A stretch of DNA of 25,620 nt from an uncultured Collinsella sp. Lineage in GTDB: Bacteria; Actinomycetota; Coriobacteriia; Coriobacteriales; Coriobacteriaceae. The stretch spans positions 1 to 25,620 of the forward strand of contig CABSNF010000027.1 of the NCBI GenBank assembly GCA_902478995.1. The letters run 5' to 3'. The position numbers and the translations under genes are program-made. Under the pieces are notes generated by a model that searched no databases, was not told the DNA's origin, and worked only from the letters and a program-made list of their open reading frames with translations. Shown here in pieces: positions 7,609-15,581 of the stretch (positions within the stretch are counted from its first letter, which is position 1; every line of letters starts with the position of its first letter).

Positions 7609-8106
7609 ATGCCGGGCGAGAATTTTCCTGGCGACAGGATCGTGAGTCTTGTCGACGAGCTCGAGGGGCTCATCGAAGAGGCTAAGACGCCGTTCGGCAA
7701 GAACGCCCAGATGAAGGTTATCGACGCCGACGTCTTCTTTAACATCCTCGACGAGATTCGCATGAGCTATCCCGAGGAATGGCAGAAGTCCCGCCGTATC
7801 CTCAAGGAGCGCGAGGAGCTTATGGCTTCCGCCGCCGCTCAGGCCGATTCCATCATCGCCGATGCTCAGCAGCAGGCCCTCACCATTGCCGGTGAGCAGG
7901 AGATCGTCCGCTTAGCGCAGCAGCAGGCCGATGACATCCGCGACCGTGCCCAGCAGTATGAGCGCGAGACGCGCTATGCCGCCGAGGATTACGCAGAGCA
8001 GGTCTTTACGCACCTCGAGGAGAACCTCAAGAGCCTGACCGGCACCGTCACCCGTTGCCGTCAGCAGCTCAATGAGGGTGCTGCCCAGCAGAATGGTCAG
8101 TGGTAA
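7609..8106 (+). CDS. conserved coiled-coil protein of unknown function
   Basis: I recognise the type but not a function. The 165-residue protein has a short folded start (IVSLVDELEGLIEEAKTPFG, then VIDADVFFNILDEIRMSYPEEWQ). A long charged helix follows from about residue 58 to 158, rich in Ala, Gln and Glu, with heptad-like spacing (ILKEREELMASAAAQADSII). Similar proteins stand between coaD and yceD/rpmF in many Gram-positive and related bacteria. They are often labelled ATPase or ATP-synthase subunit B-like because of the coiled coil, which is not evidence of enzyme activity. ATG at 7609 has AAAGGAG at 7597-7603; an in-frame start at 7585 would place that site inside the gene. A GGTAAACT around 7567 might be a -10. 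The stop codon overlaps the next start by one base. Confidence 0.85.
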   Translation: MPGENFPGDRIVSLVDELEGLIEEAKTPFGKNAQMKVIDADVFFNILDEIRMSYPEEWQKSRRILKEREELMASAAAQADSIIADAQQQALTIAGEQEIVRLAQQQADDIRDRAQQYERETRYAAEDYAEQVFTHLEENLKSLTGTVTRCRQQLNEGAAQQNGQW

Positions 8107-8660
8107 TGGCTGAGTTCCCGAGCGTTACCGTCGACCTTTCCGAGCAGCTCGAGTTTCCCGGAGACTCGTATCCGCTGACCGGCAAGGTCGATGTTGCCAC
8201 CTATACGGTGGGCGAGAAGGAGTACCAGCTGCAGGACGGCATTGACTACGACGTGGTCTTTACCAATGCCGGCACCGGTGTTCTGCTTACGGGTATAGTT
8301 CGTGCTCACGCAACCGGTGAGTGCGACCGTTGCCTGGAGCCCGCTTCGTTTGATATTGCCGGTGAGATTGAGGAATTCTATCTCTTTAACGAGCCCGAGG
8401 ATCCCGAGGCCTACGAGGACGGCTACGAGTTACTGGGCGAGGATCGCATCGTCGATCTGGGTGAGCCCATCAACGACGCGGTCGTCATGGACACGCCGTT
8501 CGTTGTCCTGTGCAAGCCCGATTGTCGCGGCCTATGTCCCACGTGCGGCATCAATCTCAACGTCGAGCAATGCGATTGCGCCGCTCAAGCAGAGGCCGAA
8601 TGGGCCGCTGCCACGGAAAATCCATTTGCAGCATTGAAGAATCTCAAGCTCGATGAGTAA
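8106..8660 (+). CDS. DUF177/YceD family protein
   Basis: The 184-residue protein matches the DUF177 (YceD) family, whose genes almost always precede rpmF and which has been tied to 23S rRNA accumulation in several lineages. Visible signs are GECDRCLEPA at residues 71-80 and CKPDCRGLCPTCGINL from residue 136, giving Cys pairs at 73/76 and a Cys cluster at 136, 140, 144, 147 that could bind zinc. Two more Cys follow at 156 and 158. The start ATG at 8106 shares its A with the stop of the previous gene (TAATG), so translation is likely coupled; no good ribosome binding site is seen. The 64-base gap to rpmF has a GGTAGTAT that might be a weak -10. Confidence 0.9.
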   Translation: MAEFPSVTVDLSEQLEFPGDSYPLTGKVDVATYTVGEKEYQLQDGIDYDVVFTNAGTGVLLTGIVRAHATGECDRCLEPASFDIAGEIEEFYLFNEPEDPEAYEDGYELLGEDRIVDLGEPINDAVVMDTPFVVLCKPDCRGLCPTCGINLNVEQCDCAAQAEAEWAAATENPFAALKNLKLDE

Positions 8661-8724
8661 AACTGTGGTAGTATCGCTACTTGCGCGTAATCGCCACACT
8701 GGATAGTTCATAAGGAAGGTCACT

Positions 8725-8904
8725 ATGCCCGTACCTAAACAAAAGCAGGGTCGTATCCGCACTCACACCCGCCGTTCCGCCAACATGAAGATTTCGGCTG
8801 CGGCTCAGTCCACGTGCCCCCGTTGCGGCGCTGTCAAGCTCCCGCACCACGTGTGCCCCAGCTGCGGTTTCTACAAGGACCGCGAGGTCATCGTTACCGA
8901 GTAA
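8725..8904 (+). CDS. rpmF: 50S ribosomal protein L32
   Basis: This 59-residue protein is ribosomal protein L32 of the large subunit. It starts MPVPKQKQGRIRTHTRRSAN, the usual basic N-terminus. Two Cys pairs, C31-x-x-C34 and C44-x-x-C47, form the zinc-ribbon version of the protein rather than the Cys-free version. AAGGAAGG at 8712-8719 is five bases before the ATG. It follows yceD as in most bacteria. A strong intrinsic hairpin begins 40 bases after its stop and separates it from plsX. Confidence 0.97.
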   Translation: MPVPKQKQGRIRTHTRRSANMKISAAAQSTCPRCGAVKLPHHVCPSCGFYKDREVIVTE

Positions 8905-8944
8905 CTGTATACTCTGGATGCGATGCCGTTCCAACTGGAACCAC

Positions 8945-8974
8945 AATGGCCGGCTCAATGAGTCGGCCATTTTT
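8945..8974 (+). terminator. intrinsic terminator between rpmF and plsX
   Basis: AATGGCCG (8945-8952) pairs with CGGCCATT (8964-8971). The stem continues inward through a G-T pair and three more pairs to a 3-base loop, about 12 bp in all, followed by TTTTT. It ends five bases before the plsX ribosome binding site (AAGGAG, 8979-8984). It should reduce readthrough from rpmF into the lipid genes. Confidence 0.85.
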
Positions 8975-8991
8975 GTATAAGGAGTATGTAT

Positions 8992-10011
8992 ATGAGTAAC
9001 GTTCGCGTTTGTGTAGACGTTGTGGGTGGAGACGAGAAACCTCAGGTTGTCCTCGACGGTATCGAGGCAGCGCTTGCGGCGGATCCCGATATCGAGGTCT
9101 TGGCCGTCGGTCCCGCAGAGATTGTGAACCCCTTTGCCGCGGCTCACGCTCGCGTTGAGGCCTTGGAGGCGCCCGATGTCATCGCCATGGATGACGATCC
9201 CATTCGAGCCGTGATGACCAAGCGCAAGTCCTCGATCGTGCTTGCCTGCCGAGCCATTAAGAAGGGTAACGCGGATGCATTCTTCTCTGCCGGCTCCACC
9301 GGCGCCATGACCGCTGCCGCTACCGCCTACGTGACGCCATTTAGGTATCAGGCCGAAGGCAAGAAGCAGCCGGTGCGTCCGTGCCTCACCAATGCACTGC
9401 CCAACCGCGCCGGTGGCCTGACGGTCCTGTGCGACATGGGCGCCAACCCCGATGTTGAGGTTGACGACATGGTGCGTTTTGCCCAGATGGGTAGCGCCTA
9501 TGCACGCGTCGTCTTGGGCATTGAACAACCCCGCGTCGGTCTGCTCGGCAACGGCACCGAGGATGAGAAGGGCTCCAACTTTACCAAGGCGTGCTTCCCT
9601 GCCATGAAGGCCGCCGTTCCCGGCTTTGTGGGCAACTGCGAGGGTACCGACCTGACCTCGGGTAACTTTGACGTCGTCGTTGCCGATGGCATGTCGGGCA
9701 ACATCGCGCTCAAGGCAACCGAGGGCGCCGCTAAGTTTTTGCTGCAAGAGCTCAAGGGTGCCTTTATGGCTTCGCTCGGCACCAAGATCGCCGCGCTGCT
9801 CATCAAAAAGCAGATGCGCGAGATCAAGGCAAAGCTCTCGGGCGATGCCAAAGGCGGTGCCATTCTGCTGGGCCTGCGCGGCGTGGTCCTGATCGGCCAT
9901 GGCGCCACCTCAGTCGAGGCTGTCAAAAACGGTACGCTCGCGGCGGCCGAAGCCGTGCGCGCCGGGCTGGTTGAGAATGTCGCCAACTCTATGGACGGTA
10001 TCGTTTTATAA
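8992..10011 (+). CDS. plsX: phosphate acyltransferase PlsX
   Basis: PlsX converts acyl-ACP and phosphate to acyl-phosphate, the substrate of PlsY in the first step of phosphatidic acid synthesis; it acts at the inner face of the membrane. The 339-residue protein shows the family landmarks FFSAGSTGAMTAAAT, CDMGANPDVEVDDMVRFAQM and GLLGNGTEDEKGSNFTKA. The N-terminal signature reads VDVVGGDEKP where most members have DAMGGD, a small departure. I chose ATG at 8992 because AAGGAG is seven bases before it; an ATG two codons upstream would leave one base. It is followed by acpP after 124 bases. In Bacillus plsX lies with fapR, fabD and fabG, which are absent here. Confidence 0.95.
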   Translation: MSNVRVCVDVVGGDEKPQVVLDGIEAALAADPDIEVLAVGPAEIVNPFAAAHARVEALEAPDVIAMDDDPIRAVMTKRKSSIVLACRAIKKGNADAFFSAGSTGAMTAAATAYVTPFRYQAEGKKQPVRPCLTNALPNRAGGLTVLCDMGANPDVEVDDMVRFAQMGSAYARVVLGIEQPRVGLLGNGTEDEKGSNFTKACFPAMKAAVPGFVGNCEGTDLTSGNFDVVVADGMSGNIALKATEGAAKFLLQELKGAFMASLGTKIAALLIKKQMREIKAKLSGDAKGGAILLGLRGVVLIGHGATSVEAVKNGTLAAAEAVRAGLVENVANSMDGIVL

Positions 10012-10058
10012 GAGCGAGTTAGGGCGCTGTTATGTGCTTCGCGGCGCACGTCGTGGGG

Positions 10059-10064
10059 TAGAAT
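10059..10064 (+). promoter_or_regulatory. possible -10 element for acpP
   Basis: TAGAAT lies 14 bases before the palindrome that precedes acpP. No clear -35 hexamer is seen 16-18 bases upstream, so this is a weak call. Confidence 0.3.
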
Positions 10065-10077
10065 CAGAACCGTGTCT

Positions 10078-10099
10078 TGGTACCGCCCGGGCGGTACCA
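10078..10099. promoter_or_regulatory. 22-bp perfect palindrome before acpP: operator or attenuator
   Basis: TGGTACCGCCC is followed at once by its exact reverse complement GGGCGGTACCA. It lies 36 bases before the acpP start and just after a possible -10 at 10059. As DNA it is a plausible repressor site near the start of transcription. As RNA it makes a 9-bp stem with a 4-base loop followed by TTCTTTT, so it could be an attenuator. The sequence alone does not decide. Confidence 0.55.
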
Positions 10100-10135
10100 T
10101 TCTTTTGGTATTCATGCACTATGAGAGGAAGCGCT

Positions 10136-10378
10136 ATGGACCGCTCCGAAATCTTCGACAAGATCGCCGAGGTCGCTGCTGACGTTCTGGGCGTCGATGT
10201 TGCCGAAATTAGCGAGGAGACCACCTTTGACGACCTCGATGCCAACTCGCTCGAGCGCCTGCAGCTGGTTACGGCTATCGAGGACGAGTTCAACCTCGAG
10301 ATCGATGACGAGACCCTGCTCTCGCTCAACTCTGTCGCCGACGCCGTCGACGCTATCGAAGCTGCCAAGGAGGCCTAA
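10136..10378 (+). CDS. acpP: acyl carrier protein
   Basis: This 80-residue acidic protein is the acyl carrier of type II fatty acid synthesis. Its Ser38 receives the phosphopantetheine arm from coenzyme A. The helix II region reads DLDANSLERLQLVTAIEDEF, so the usual D-S-L is N-S-L here: the Asp just before the modified Ser is Asn37. The rest (helix I IFDKIAEVAADVLGV; IDDETLLSLNSVADAVDAIE) is normal. AGGAA at 10126-10130 precedes the ATG. The end of the gene contains AAGGAGG (10367-10373), which is the ribosome binding site of rnc. The acpP-rnc-smc order is the same as in Firmicutes. Confidence 0.93.
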   Translation: MDRSEIFDKIAEVAADVLGVDVAEISEETTFDDLDANSLERLQLVTAIEDEFNLEIDDETLLSLNSVADAVDAIEAAKEA

Positions 10379-10381
10379 GTC

Positions 10382-11107
10382 TTGGCTTTATCCGAACGAC
10401 TTACTCGCGCCCAGGAAATCTTGGGCCACGAGTTCAACAATAAGGTGCTGCTGCGCGCGGCGCTTACGCATCCCTCGGCAGTCGAGGGCCAGCCGGTTTC
10501 TGCCAGCTATGAGCGCCTTGAGTTCTTGGGCGATTCCATTTTGGGCGCTGTGGTCGCACGCTCCCTGTTTGAGTCCTATCCGGAGTTTGACGAGGGCAAG
10601 CTCACGCGCCTGAAGGTGTCGCTTGTCTCGGGCGCTACGCTGTCCGAGGTTTCTCACGAGCTGGGCATTGACGACATCATCATCTTTGGTGCCTCCGAGA
10701 CCGGTACCGGTGCGCGCGGCCTGCATTCGGCGCTCGAGAACGTCTATGAGTCGCTCGTGGGCGCGCTGTACCTGGATGCCGGCTGGGATGCGGCGGCGGA
10801 GTTCATTCACCGTACGCTTAAGCCGCATTTGGCTTCCGAGCGTGCCGAGCATCCTGCGAATCCCAAGTCGTTTTTGCAGGAGTGCGTGCAAGCCGACGGT
10901 CACGAGCCCCCGGCGTATAAGCTCGTTGGCTCCGAGGGCCCCGCGCATGCGCCCACCTTTACCGCTGTGGTACTGATTGATGGTATTCGCCAGGGTCGCG
11001 GCACCGGTTCCTCCAAGAAGGAGGCCGAGGGGGCCGCCGCGCTCGAAGCGCTCGACCGCATGGGCTACACCACCAACGGTGTGATTCTCAACAAGAAGCC
11101 TGTTTAA
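10382..11107 (+). CDS. rnc: ribonuclease III
   Basis: RNase III cuts double-stranded RNA, mainly rRNA precursors and regulatory duplexes. The 241-residue protein has the nuclease signature ERLEFLGDSILG at residues 44-55, with catalytic Glu47 and Asp51. The second catalytic segment reads SALENVYESLVGALYLDAG: Glu123 is kept, but the position of the usual metal-binding Asp (Asp114 in E. coli) is Asn120. A double-stranded RNA-binding domain follows from about residue 160 (NPKSFLQECVQADG ... GTGSSKKEAEGAAALEAL). The start is TTG at 10382, supported by AAGGAGG at 10367-10373 eight bases upstream. It begins three bases after the acpP stop and ends ten before smc. Confidence 0.95.
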   Translation: MALSERLTRAQEILGHEFNNKVLLRAALTHPSAVEGQPVSASYERLEFLGDSILGAVVARSLFESYPEFDEGKLTRLKVSLVSGATLSEVSHELGIDDIIIFGASETGTGARGLHSALENVYESLVGALYLDAGWDAAAEFIHRTLKPHLASERAEHPANPKSFLQECVQADGHEPPAYKLVGSEGPAHAPTFTAVVLIDGIRQGRGTGSSKKEAEGAAALEALDRMGYTTNGVILNKKPV

Positions 11108-11117
11108 GCGAGGAGCC

Positions 11118-14100
11118 GTGTATCTCAAGTCCCTCACGCTCAAAGGGTTCAAGTCGTTTGCCGACCGCGCCCATATGACGTTTGAGCCGGGCCTGACCGT
11201 CATCGTCGGTCCAAACGGCTCGGGAAAATCGAACATCTCTGACTCGATTCTGTGGGTCCTGGGCGAGCAGAGCGCCAAGCAGCTGCGCGGCCAGGCCATG
11301 GAGGATGTCATCTTCTCGGGCTCATCAGCGCGCAAGCCGGTGGGTGTCGCCGAGGTCACGCTGGTGCTCGATAACTCGGACCATATGCTGCCCGTCGATT
11401 TTGACGAGGTCGCCATCACCCGTCGCATGTATCGCTCGGGCGAAAGCGAGTACCTCATCAACTCGAGTCCGTGCCGCCTGATGGACATTCAGGACATCCT
11501 GCACGATTCGGGCCTGGGCAAGGATACGCATTCCATCATCAGCCAGGGCAAGCTCGACGCCATTTTGCAGAGCCGCCCCGAGGAGCGCCGCGCTCTCATC
11601 GAGGAGGCCGCCGGCATCTCCAAGCACAAGCGCCGCAAGGAGCGTGCGCTCAAAAAGATTAAGTCGATGGACGAGCATCTGTCGCGTGCTCGCGACATCA
11701 ATAAGGAAATCGCCCGTCAGCTGCGACCGCTGGAGCGTCAGGTCGATCGCGCGCGCAAGTACAAAGAGCTGTCCTCGCGCGCGAACGAGCTTACGCAGAT
11801 GCTAGCCGTCGACGAGCTGCGTTCGCTGCAGTCGCAGTGGAACGACCTGGAGAGCCGCTCCAAGGAAGGTGCCGCCGAGCTTGAGCTTGCGCAGTACCGC
11901 TTGGGCGAAAAGGAGCGCGAGCTCGAGAAGCTCCAGGTCATGCTCGAGGAAAAGGGCCTGTTTGTGGGCGATCTGGGCGAGCAGCGCCGTCATATGCAAG
12001 ATGTGGTCGGCCGCATTAACTCCGACATGCGCCTGCTCGAGGAAAAGGGCCACAACATGGTGTCGCGCCTGTCCGACATGCGCGGCCAGATCTCGAGCTC
12101 CGAGCATCAGCGTCGTCGCGTGGTCGAGGAGCTCGAGGACGCGCGCGCCCAGCTTGAGGAAGTGACCGGCGCGCACATGCAGGCCCAGGAGGACGTTGAC
12201 GCCGCCGGTCCTGCCGCTGCTGAGCTCCACGAGCGTCGCGTGGCGCTCGACAATCAGATTTCGCAGCTCACGCGCGAGCAACGCGATGTGCAGCGCGTGG
12301 CCGATAATGCCGCGCTCGAGCTCGCCAAGGTGAAGGATTCCTTGAGCAATGCCGAGGTCGAGGACAACATGTATGCCTCGCGCCTGGAGCAGATTGACGA
12401 GCAGCTCGAGGAGGTCACGGCCTCGCTCGAGAGCCGTCGCGACCGCGCCGAGGAGCTTGAGGGCGCTCTTGAGGAAGCGCGCCAGGCTCAGGTCGATGCG
12501 CGTGAGGCCACCGAGGCGGCACGCGCGGCCCTGAAGGACCTGCGTGCCCGCGAGAGTGAAGCGCGTAACAAGCTCTCCGAGGTGCGCTCGGAGCTTGCCA
12601 GCCAAAAGAAACTCGATGCCCGCATGGCCGACAGCTCGCCGCTGGTGAGCCGTCTGGTGGGTGCGCTGGGCGATGATGTCTCGGGTCGTCTGGGCGACGT
12701 GCTCGAGGCCCCGCGCGAGCTTGAGGGCTTGGTTGAGCAATTGCTCGCCGGCGATATCGATGCACTGCTATTCGACGATACGTCCGCGCTTGAGCGTGCC
12801 GGTTGTGCCGCTCTGGACCAGAAGAAGGCCTCGGGCGAGGCGCTGCTGGTGGCGCGCGGCGTGAGCGGCTCTACCGCCGCTGAGGGCGCTGCCGGTACCC
12901 GTCTGGTTGATCGTCTGTCCGTGCGCGCATGCTACGGTCCCGTCGTCGAGGCGTTGCTCGGCGGATATTACGTAGTGGACGATCTTGCTGCCGCGCTGTC
13001 GGCGCCGGTCGTTGACGGCGTGACTTACGTGACCCCCGATGGCGCTCGCGTAAGCTGTGGCGGCCTGGTTCGCGTGGGCCTCGATGCCGGCGAGGCCTCG
13101 GGTGCTCTGGAGCGCAAGCGTCGCATTCGCGAGCTGGAGGGCCTGGAGCCCGATCTGGCTGCCGTGTTTGAGCATGTGTCGGATCAGGTCGTCGAGGCCA
13201 ATGCGGCCGTCGAAGAGGCGCGTGCCGCTGAGGGCGATGCCGCCGGCGAGATCGCCCGTCTTGAAGGCGAGCGCCGCTCGCTGCTCTCCGAGATCGGCCG
13301 CTTGGAGCAAAGCGCCAACAATGCCGAGGTCGAGCGCGTGCGCATCTCCAAGCGCCGCGAGCAGGCCTCCGAGGCCGTTCGCGCTTCGCGCCCGCGCGTG
13401 GACGAGCTCACCCGTTCGCGTGACGAGGCGCGTGCACAGGCAAGTGACCTGGGCTTGCAGATTGCCGAGGCCAACGACGAACTCGACCGCGTTCGCCGTG
13501 ACGATTCCGAGGCTGCCGGCAAGCTCGCCGACGCCAAGGTTCGCCTAGCCCAGACGAGCGAACGCCTGCGTTCGCTGAAGGGCCGCGTGCCCGACCTGGA
13601 GCATCGTCTTGAGGGCATCGACCGTCGTATACGCGGAACACGCCAGGCCTCGCGTTCGCTCGAGCTGCTGCGCCTGCGCGTCGACCCCATGCACGAGCGC
13701 TATTCGGCCCTGCTGGAGCGTGCCTCGGATTGGGCTGCGCGTCTGCGTGACCAGGCTTCGCTCGAGGAGGCGGACTCCGCTTCGCTCAAGAAGACCATCG
13801 AGGATGCCAAGGCAGAGGTTGCCCGCGCTAAGGAGCGAGTCGATACCGCTTCCGCCACGCAAAACGAGTTCAAGGTCGCGCGTGGTAAGCTCGAGGTGCA
13901 GGTAGAAGCCGCCATTAAGGCCATTACCGCCGATGGCACCACGGTACTCGAGGAAGCGCTCATGCTTCCGGCGCCCACGGACCGCGATGCCGCCGAGCGT
14001 GAACTCAACCAGCTTGTGCGCCAGATCAACAACCTTGGTCCCGTTAACCAAGTTGCCATGGAGGAGTACGAGCAGCTCAAGCGCCGCGCCGACTACATCG

Positions 14101-14654
14101 AGGAGCAGCTGGCCGATCTGGAGAGCGCGCGCAAGGCGCTCACCAAGATCACGGTGGCCATTGATCGCAAGATGCGCAAGGCCTTCCTGGTGACGTTTGA
14201 GAAGGTCGACGCGAACTTCCGCGAGATCTTCGCTATGCTCTTCCCGGGCGGCCAGGCTCATCTGGAGATGACCGATCCCGAGCATCCTGCCGAGACGGGT
14301 ATCGAGGTCGTGGCGCAGCCGCGCGGCAAGCGCATCACCAAGATGATGCTCATGTCGGGCGGCGAGAAGAGCCTGACGGCGCTCGCCCTCCTCTTTGCTG
14401 TGTACCGCACGCGCACGGTGCCGTTCTATGTGCTGGACGAGGTCGAGGCGGCACTCGACGACGCCAACCTGTCCAAGCTCATCGGCGCGCTCGACGTATT
14501 GCGTTCCGATACGCAGCTCTTGGTTATCTCGCATCAGCGCCGTACTATGGAGGACGCTGACGTCCTCTATGGCGTCTCGATGCAAGCCGACGGCGTCAGT
14601 CGCGTCGTCTCGCAAAAACTCGATCGCGAAACCGGAAAGGTCGTGAATGCATAA
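11118..14654 (+). CDS. smc: chromosome segregation protein SMC
   Basis: SMC is the long coiled-coil ATPase of the bacterial condensin that compacts and separates daughter chromosomes with ScpA and ScpB. The 1178-residue length is normal. Walker A GPNGSGKS is at residues 31-38. Coiled coil runs from about 165 to 500. The hinge lies at about 508-655 (from VSRLVGALGDDVSG to TPDGARVSCGGLVRVG). The second coiled coil runs to about 1000. The C-terminal head has the ABC signature MSGGEKS (from residue 1079) and Walker B FYVLDEVEAALDD with Asp1107 and Glu1108. GTG at 11118 is preceded closely by AGGAG (11111-11115) and gives the canonical beginning YLKSLTLKGFKSFA. The stop shares one base with the ftsY start. 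Confidence 0.97.
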   Translation: MYLKSLTLKGFKSFADRAHMTFEPGLTVIVGPNGSGKSNISDSILWVLGEQSAKQLRGQAMEDVIFSGSSARKPVGVAEVTLVLDNSDHMLPVDFDEVAITRRMYRSGESEYLINSSPCRLMDIQDILHDSGLGKDTHSIISQGKLDAILQSRPEERRALIEEAAGISKHKRRKERALKKIKSMDEHLSRARDINKEIARQLRPLERQVDRARKYKELSSRANELTQMLAVDELRSLQSQWNDLESRSKEGAAELELAQYRLGEKERELEKLQVMLEEKGLFVGDLGEQRRHMQDVVGRINSDMRLLEEKGHNMVSRLSDMRGQISSSEHQRRRVVEELEDARAQLEEVTGAHMQAQEDVDAAGPAAAELHERRVALDNQISQLTREQRDVQRVADNAALELAKVKDSLSNAEVEDNMYASRLEQIDEQLEEVTASLESRRDRAEELEGALEEARQAQVDAREATEAARAALKDLRARESEARNKLSEVRSELASQKKLDARMADSSPLVSRLVGALGDDVSGRLGDVLEAPRELEGLVEQLLAGDIDALLFDDTSALERAGCAALDQKKASGEALLVARGVSGSTAAEGAAGTRLVDRLSVRACYGPVVEALLGGYYVVDDLAAALSAPVVDGVTYVTPDGARVSCGGLVRVGLDAGEASGALERKRRIRELEGLEPDLAAVFEHVSDQVVEANAAVEEARAAEGDAAGEIARLEGERRSLLSEIGRLEQSANNAEVERVRISKRREQASEAVRASRPRVDELTRSRDEARAQASDLGLQIAEANDELDRVRRDDSEAAGKLADAKVRLAQTSERLRSLKGRVPDLEHRLEGIDRRIRGTRQASRSLELLRLRVDPMHERYSALLERASDWAARLRDQASLEEADSASLKKTIEDAKAEVARAKERVDTASATQNEFKVARGKLEVQVEAAIKAITADGTTVLEEALMLPAPTDRDAAERELNQLVRQINNLGPVNQVAMEEYEQLKRRADYIEEQLADLESARKALTKITVAIDRKMRKAFLVTFEKVDANFREIFAMLFPGGQAHLEMTDPEHPAETGIEVVAQPRGKRITKMMLMSGGEKSLTALALLFAVYRTRTVPFYVLDEVEAALDDANLSKLIGALDVLRSDTQLLVISHQRRTMEDADVLYGVSMQADGVSRVVSQKLDRETGKVVNA

Positions 14655-15571
14655 TGGGATTCTTTGACGCACTCTCGCGCGGACTTGAGCGCAGCCGCGA
14701 GGCCCTCAACGAGGTCTTCTACTTTGGCGGTGAGGTCGACGAGGATTTTTGGGAGGATCTTGAGGACACCCTCGTCATGGGTGACATGGGCGCCGAGGTC
14801 GCCATTCAGGTCTCCGATGACCTGCGCGACGCCGCCGCCAAGAAGAACCTCAAGACCGCCCCGCAGCTTCGTCGCGCCCTGGCCGAGCAGCTCGAGGGCC
14901 ATTTTGTGCCTGTTGAGCGCGACCCGTTTTCCGATACGCCGAGCTGCGTGCTGTTTGTCGGTATCAACGGCGCCGGCAAGACCACCACGGTCGGCAAGAT
15001 TGCGAGCGCCATGGCCGCCCGCGGCAAGAACGTGGTTATCGGTTCGGCCGACACCTTCCGCGCCGCCGCTATCGAGCAGCTCGATGTGTGGGGTCAGCGT
15101 GCCGGCGTACCGGTTATCAAGCGTGACCGCGGTTCCGATCCGGCGAGCGTGTGCTATGACGTGCTCGACGAGGCCGATAAGCGCGGCAGCGACCTGGTGC
15201 TCATTGATACCGCCGGTCGTCTGCACACGAGCCCCGAGCTCATGCGCGAGCTCGCCAAGGTGGTCAATGTGACTCGTAAGCGCGCCGCCAATATGGCCGC
15301 CGGTCCCATGCCGGTCTCGGTCGTGCTTGTGATCGATGCCGCCACTGGTCAGAACGGTTTGAACCAGGCGCTCGAGTTTAACGAGGCGCTGGGCCTGGAC
15401 GGTATTATCATGACTAAGCTCGACGGCACGGCTAAGGGCGGTATCGCCATGGCCGTGGCCGAGAAGCTCAAGCTTCCGATCCTACGCATCGGCGTGGGCG
15501 AGCAGGTCGATGACCTGCAGGAGTTTAACGCCAAAGATTTCTGCCGCGCCCTGGTGGGCGAGTCCAACTAA
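14654..15571 (+). CDS. ftsY: signal recognition particle receptor FtsY
   Basis: FtsY is the membrane-side GTPase that receives ribosomes bound by the signal recognition particle. The 305-residue protein is only the N and G domains; the acidic N-terminal extension found in E. coli is missing, as in many Gram-positive bacteria. The GTP-binding motifs are GINGAGKTT at residues 103-111, DTFRAAAIEQL, DTAGRLHT at 185-192 and TKLDG at 254-258. The start ATG shares its A with the smc stop (TAATG). Its partner ffh follows after ten bases, so receptor and particle protein are probably made from one transcript. The ylxM gene that usually lies between them in Firmicutes is absent. Confidence 0.96.
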   Translation: MGFFDALSRGLERSREALNEVFYFGGEVDEDFWEDLEDTLVMGDMGAEVAIQVSDDLRDAAAKKNLKTAPQLRRALAEQLEGHFVPVERDPFSDTPSCVLFVGINGAGKTTTVGKIASAMAARGKNVVIGSADTFRAAAIEQLDVWGQRAGVPVIKRDRGSDPASVCYDVLDEADKRGSDLVLIDTAGRLHTSPELMRELAKVVNVTRKRAANMAAGPMPVSVVLVIDAATGQNGLNQALEFNEALGLDGIIMTKLDGTAKGGIAMAVAEKLKLPILRIGVGEQVDDLQEFNAKDFCRALVGESN

Positions 15572-15581
15572 GGAGTAACCA

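Noticed and set aside
10078..10099. T-box riboswitch, because TGGTACCGC resembles the T-box core
   Set aside because: The leader of acpP is too short, there is no specifier stem, and the match is explained by the palindrome itself; acpP is not a T-box type gene.
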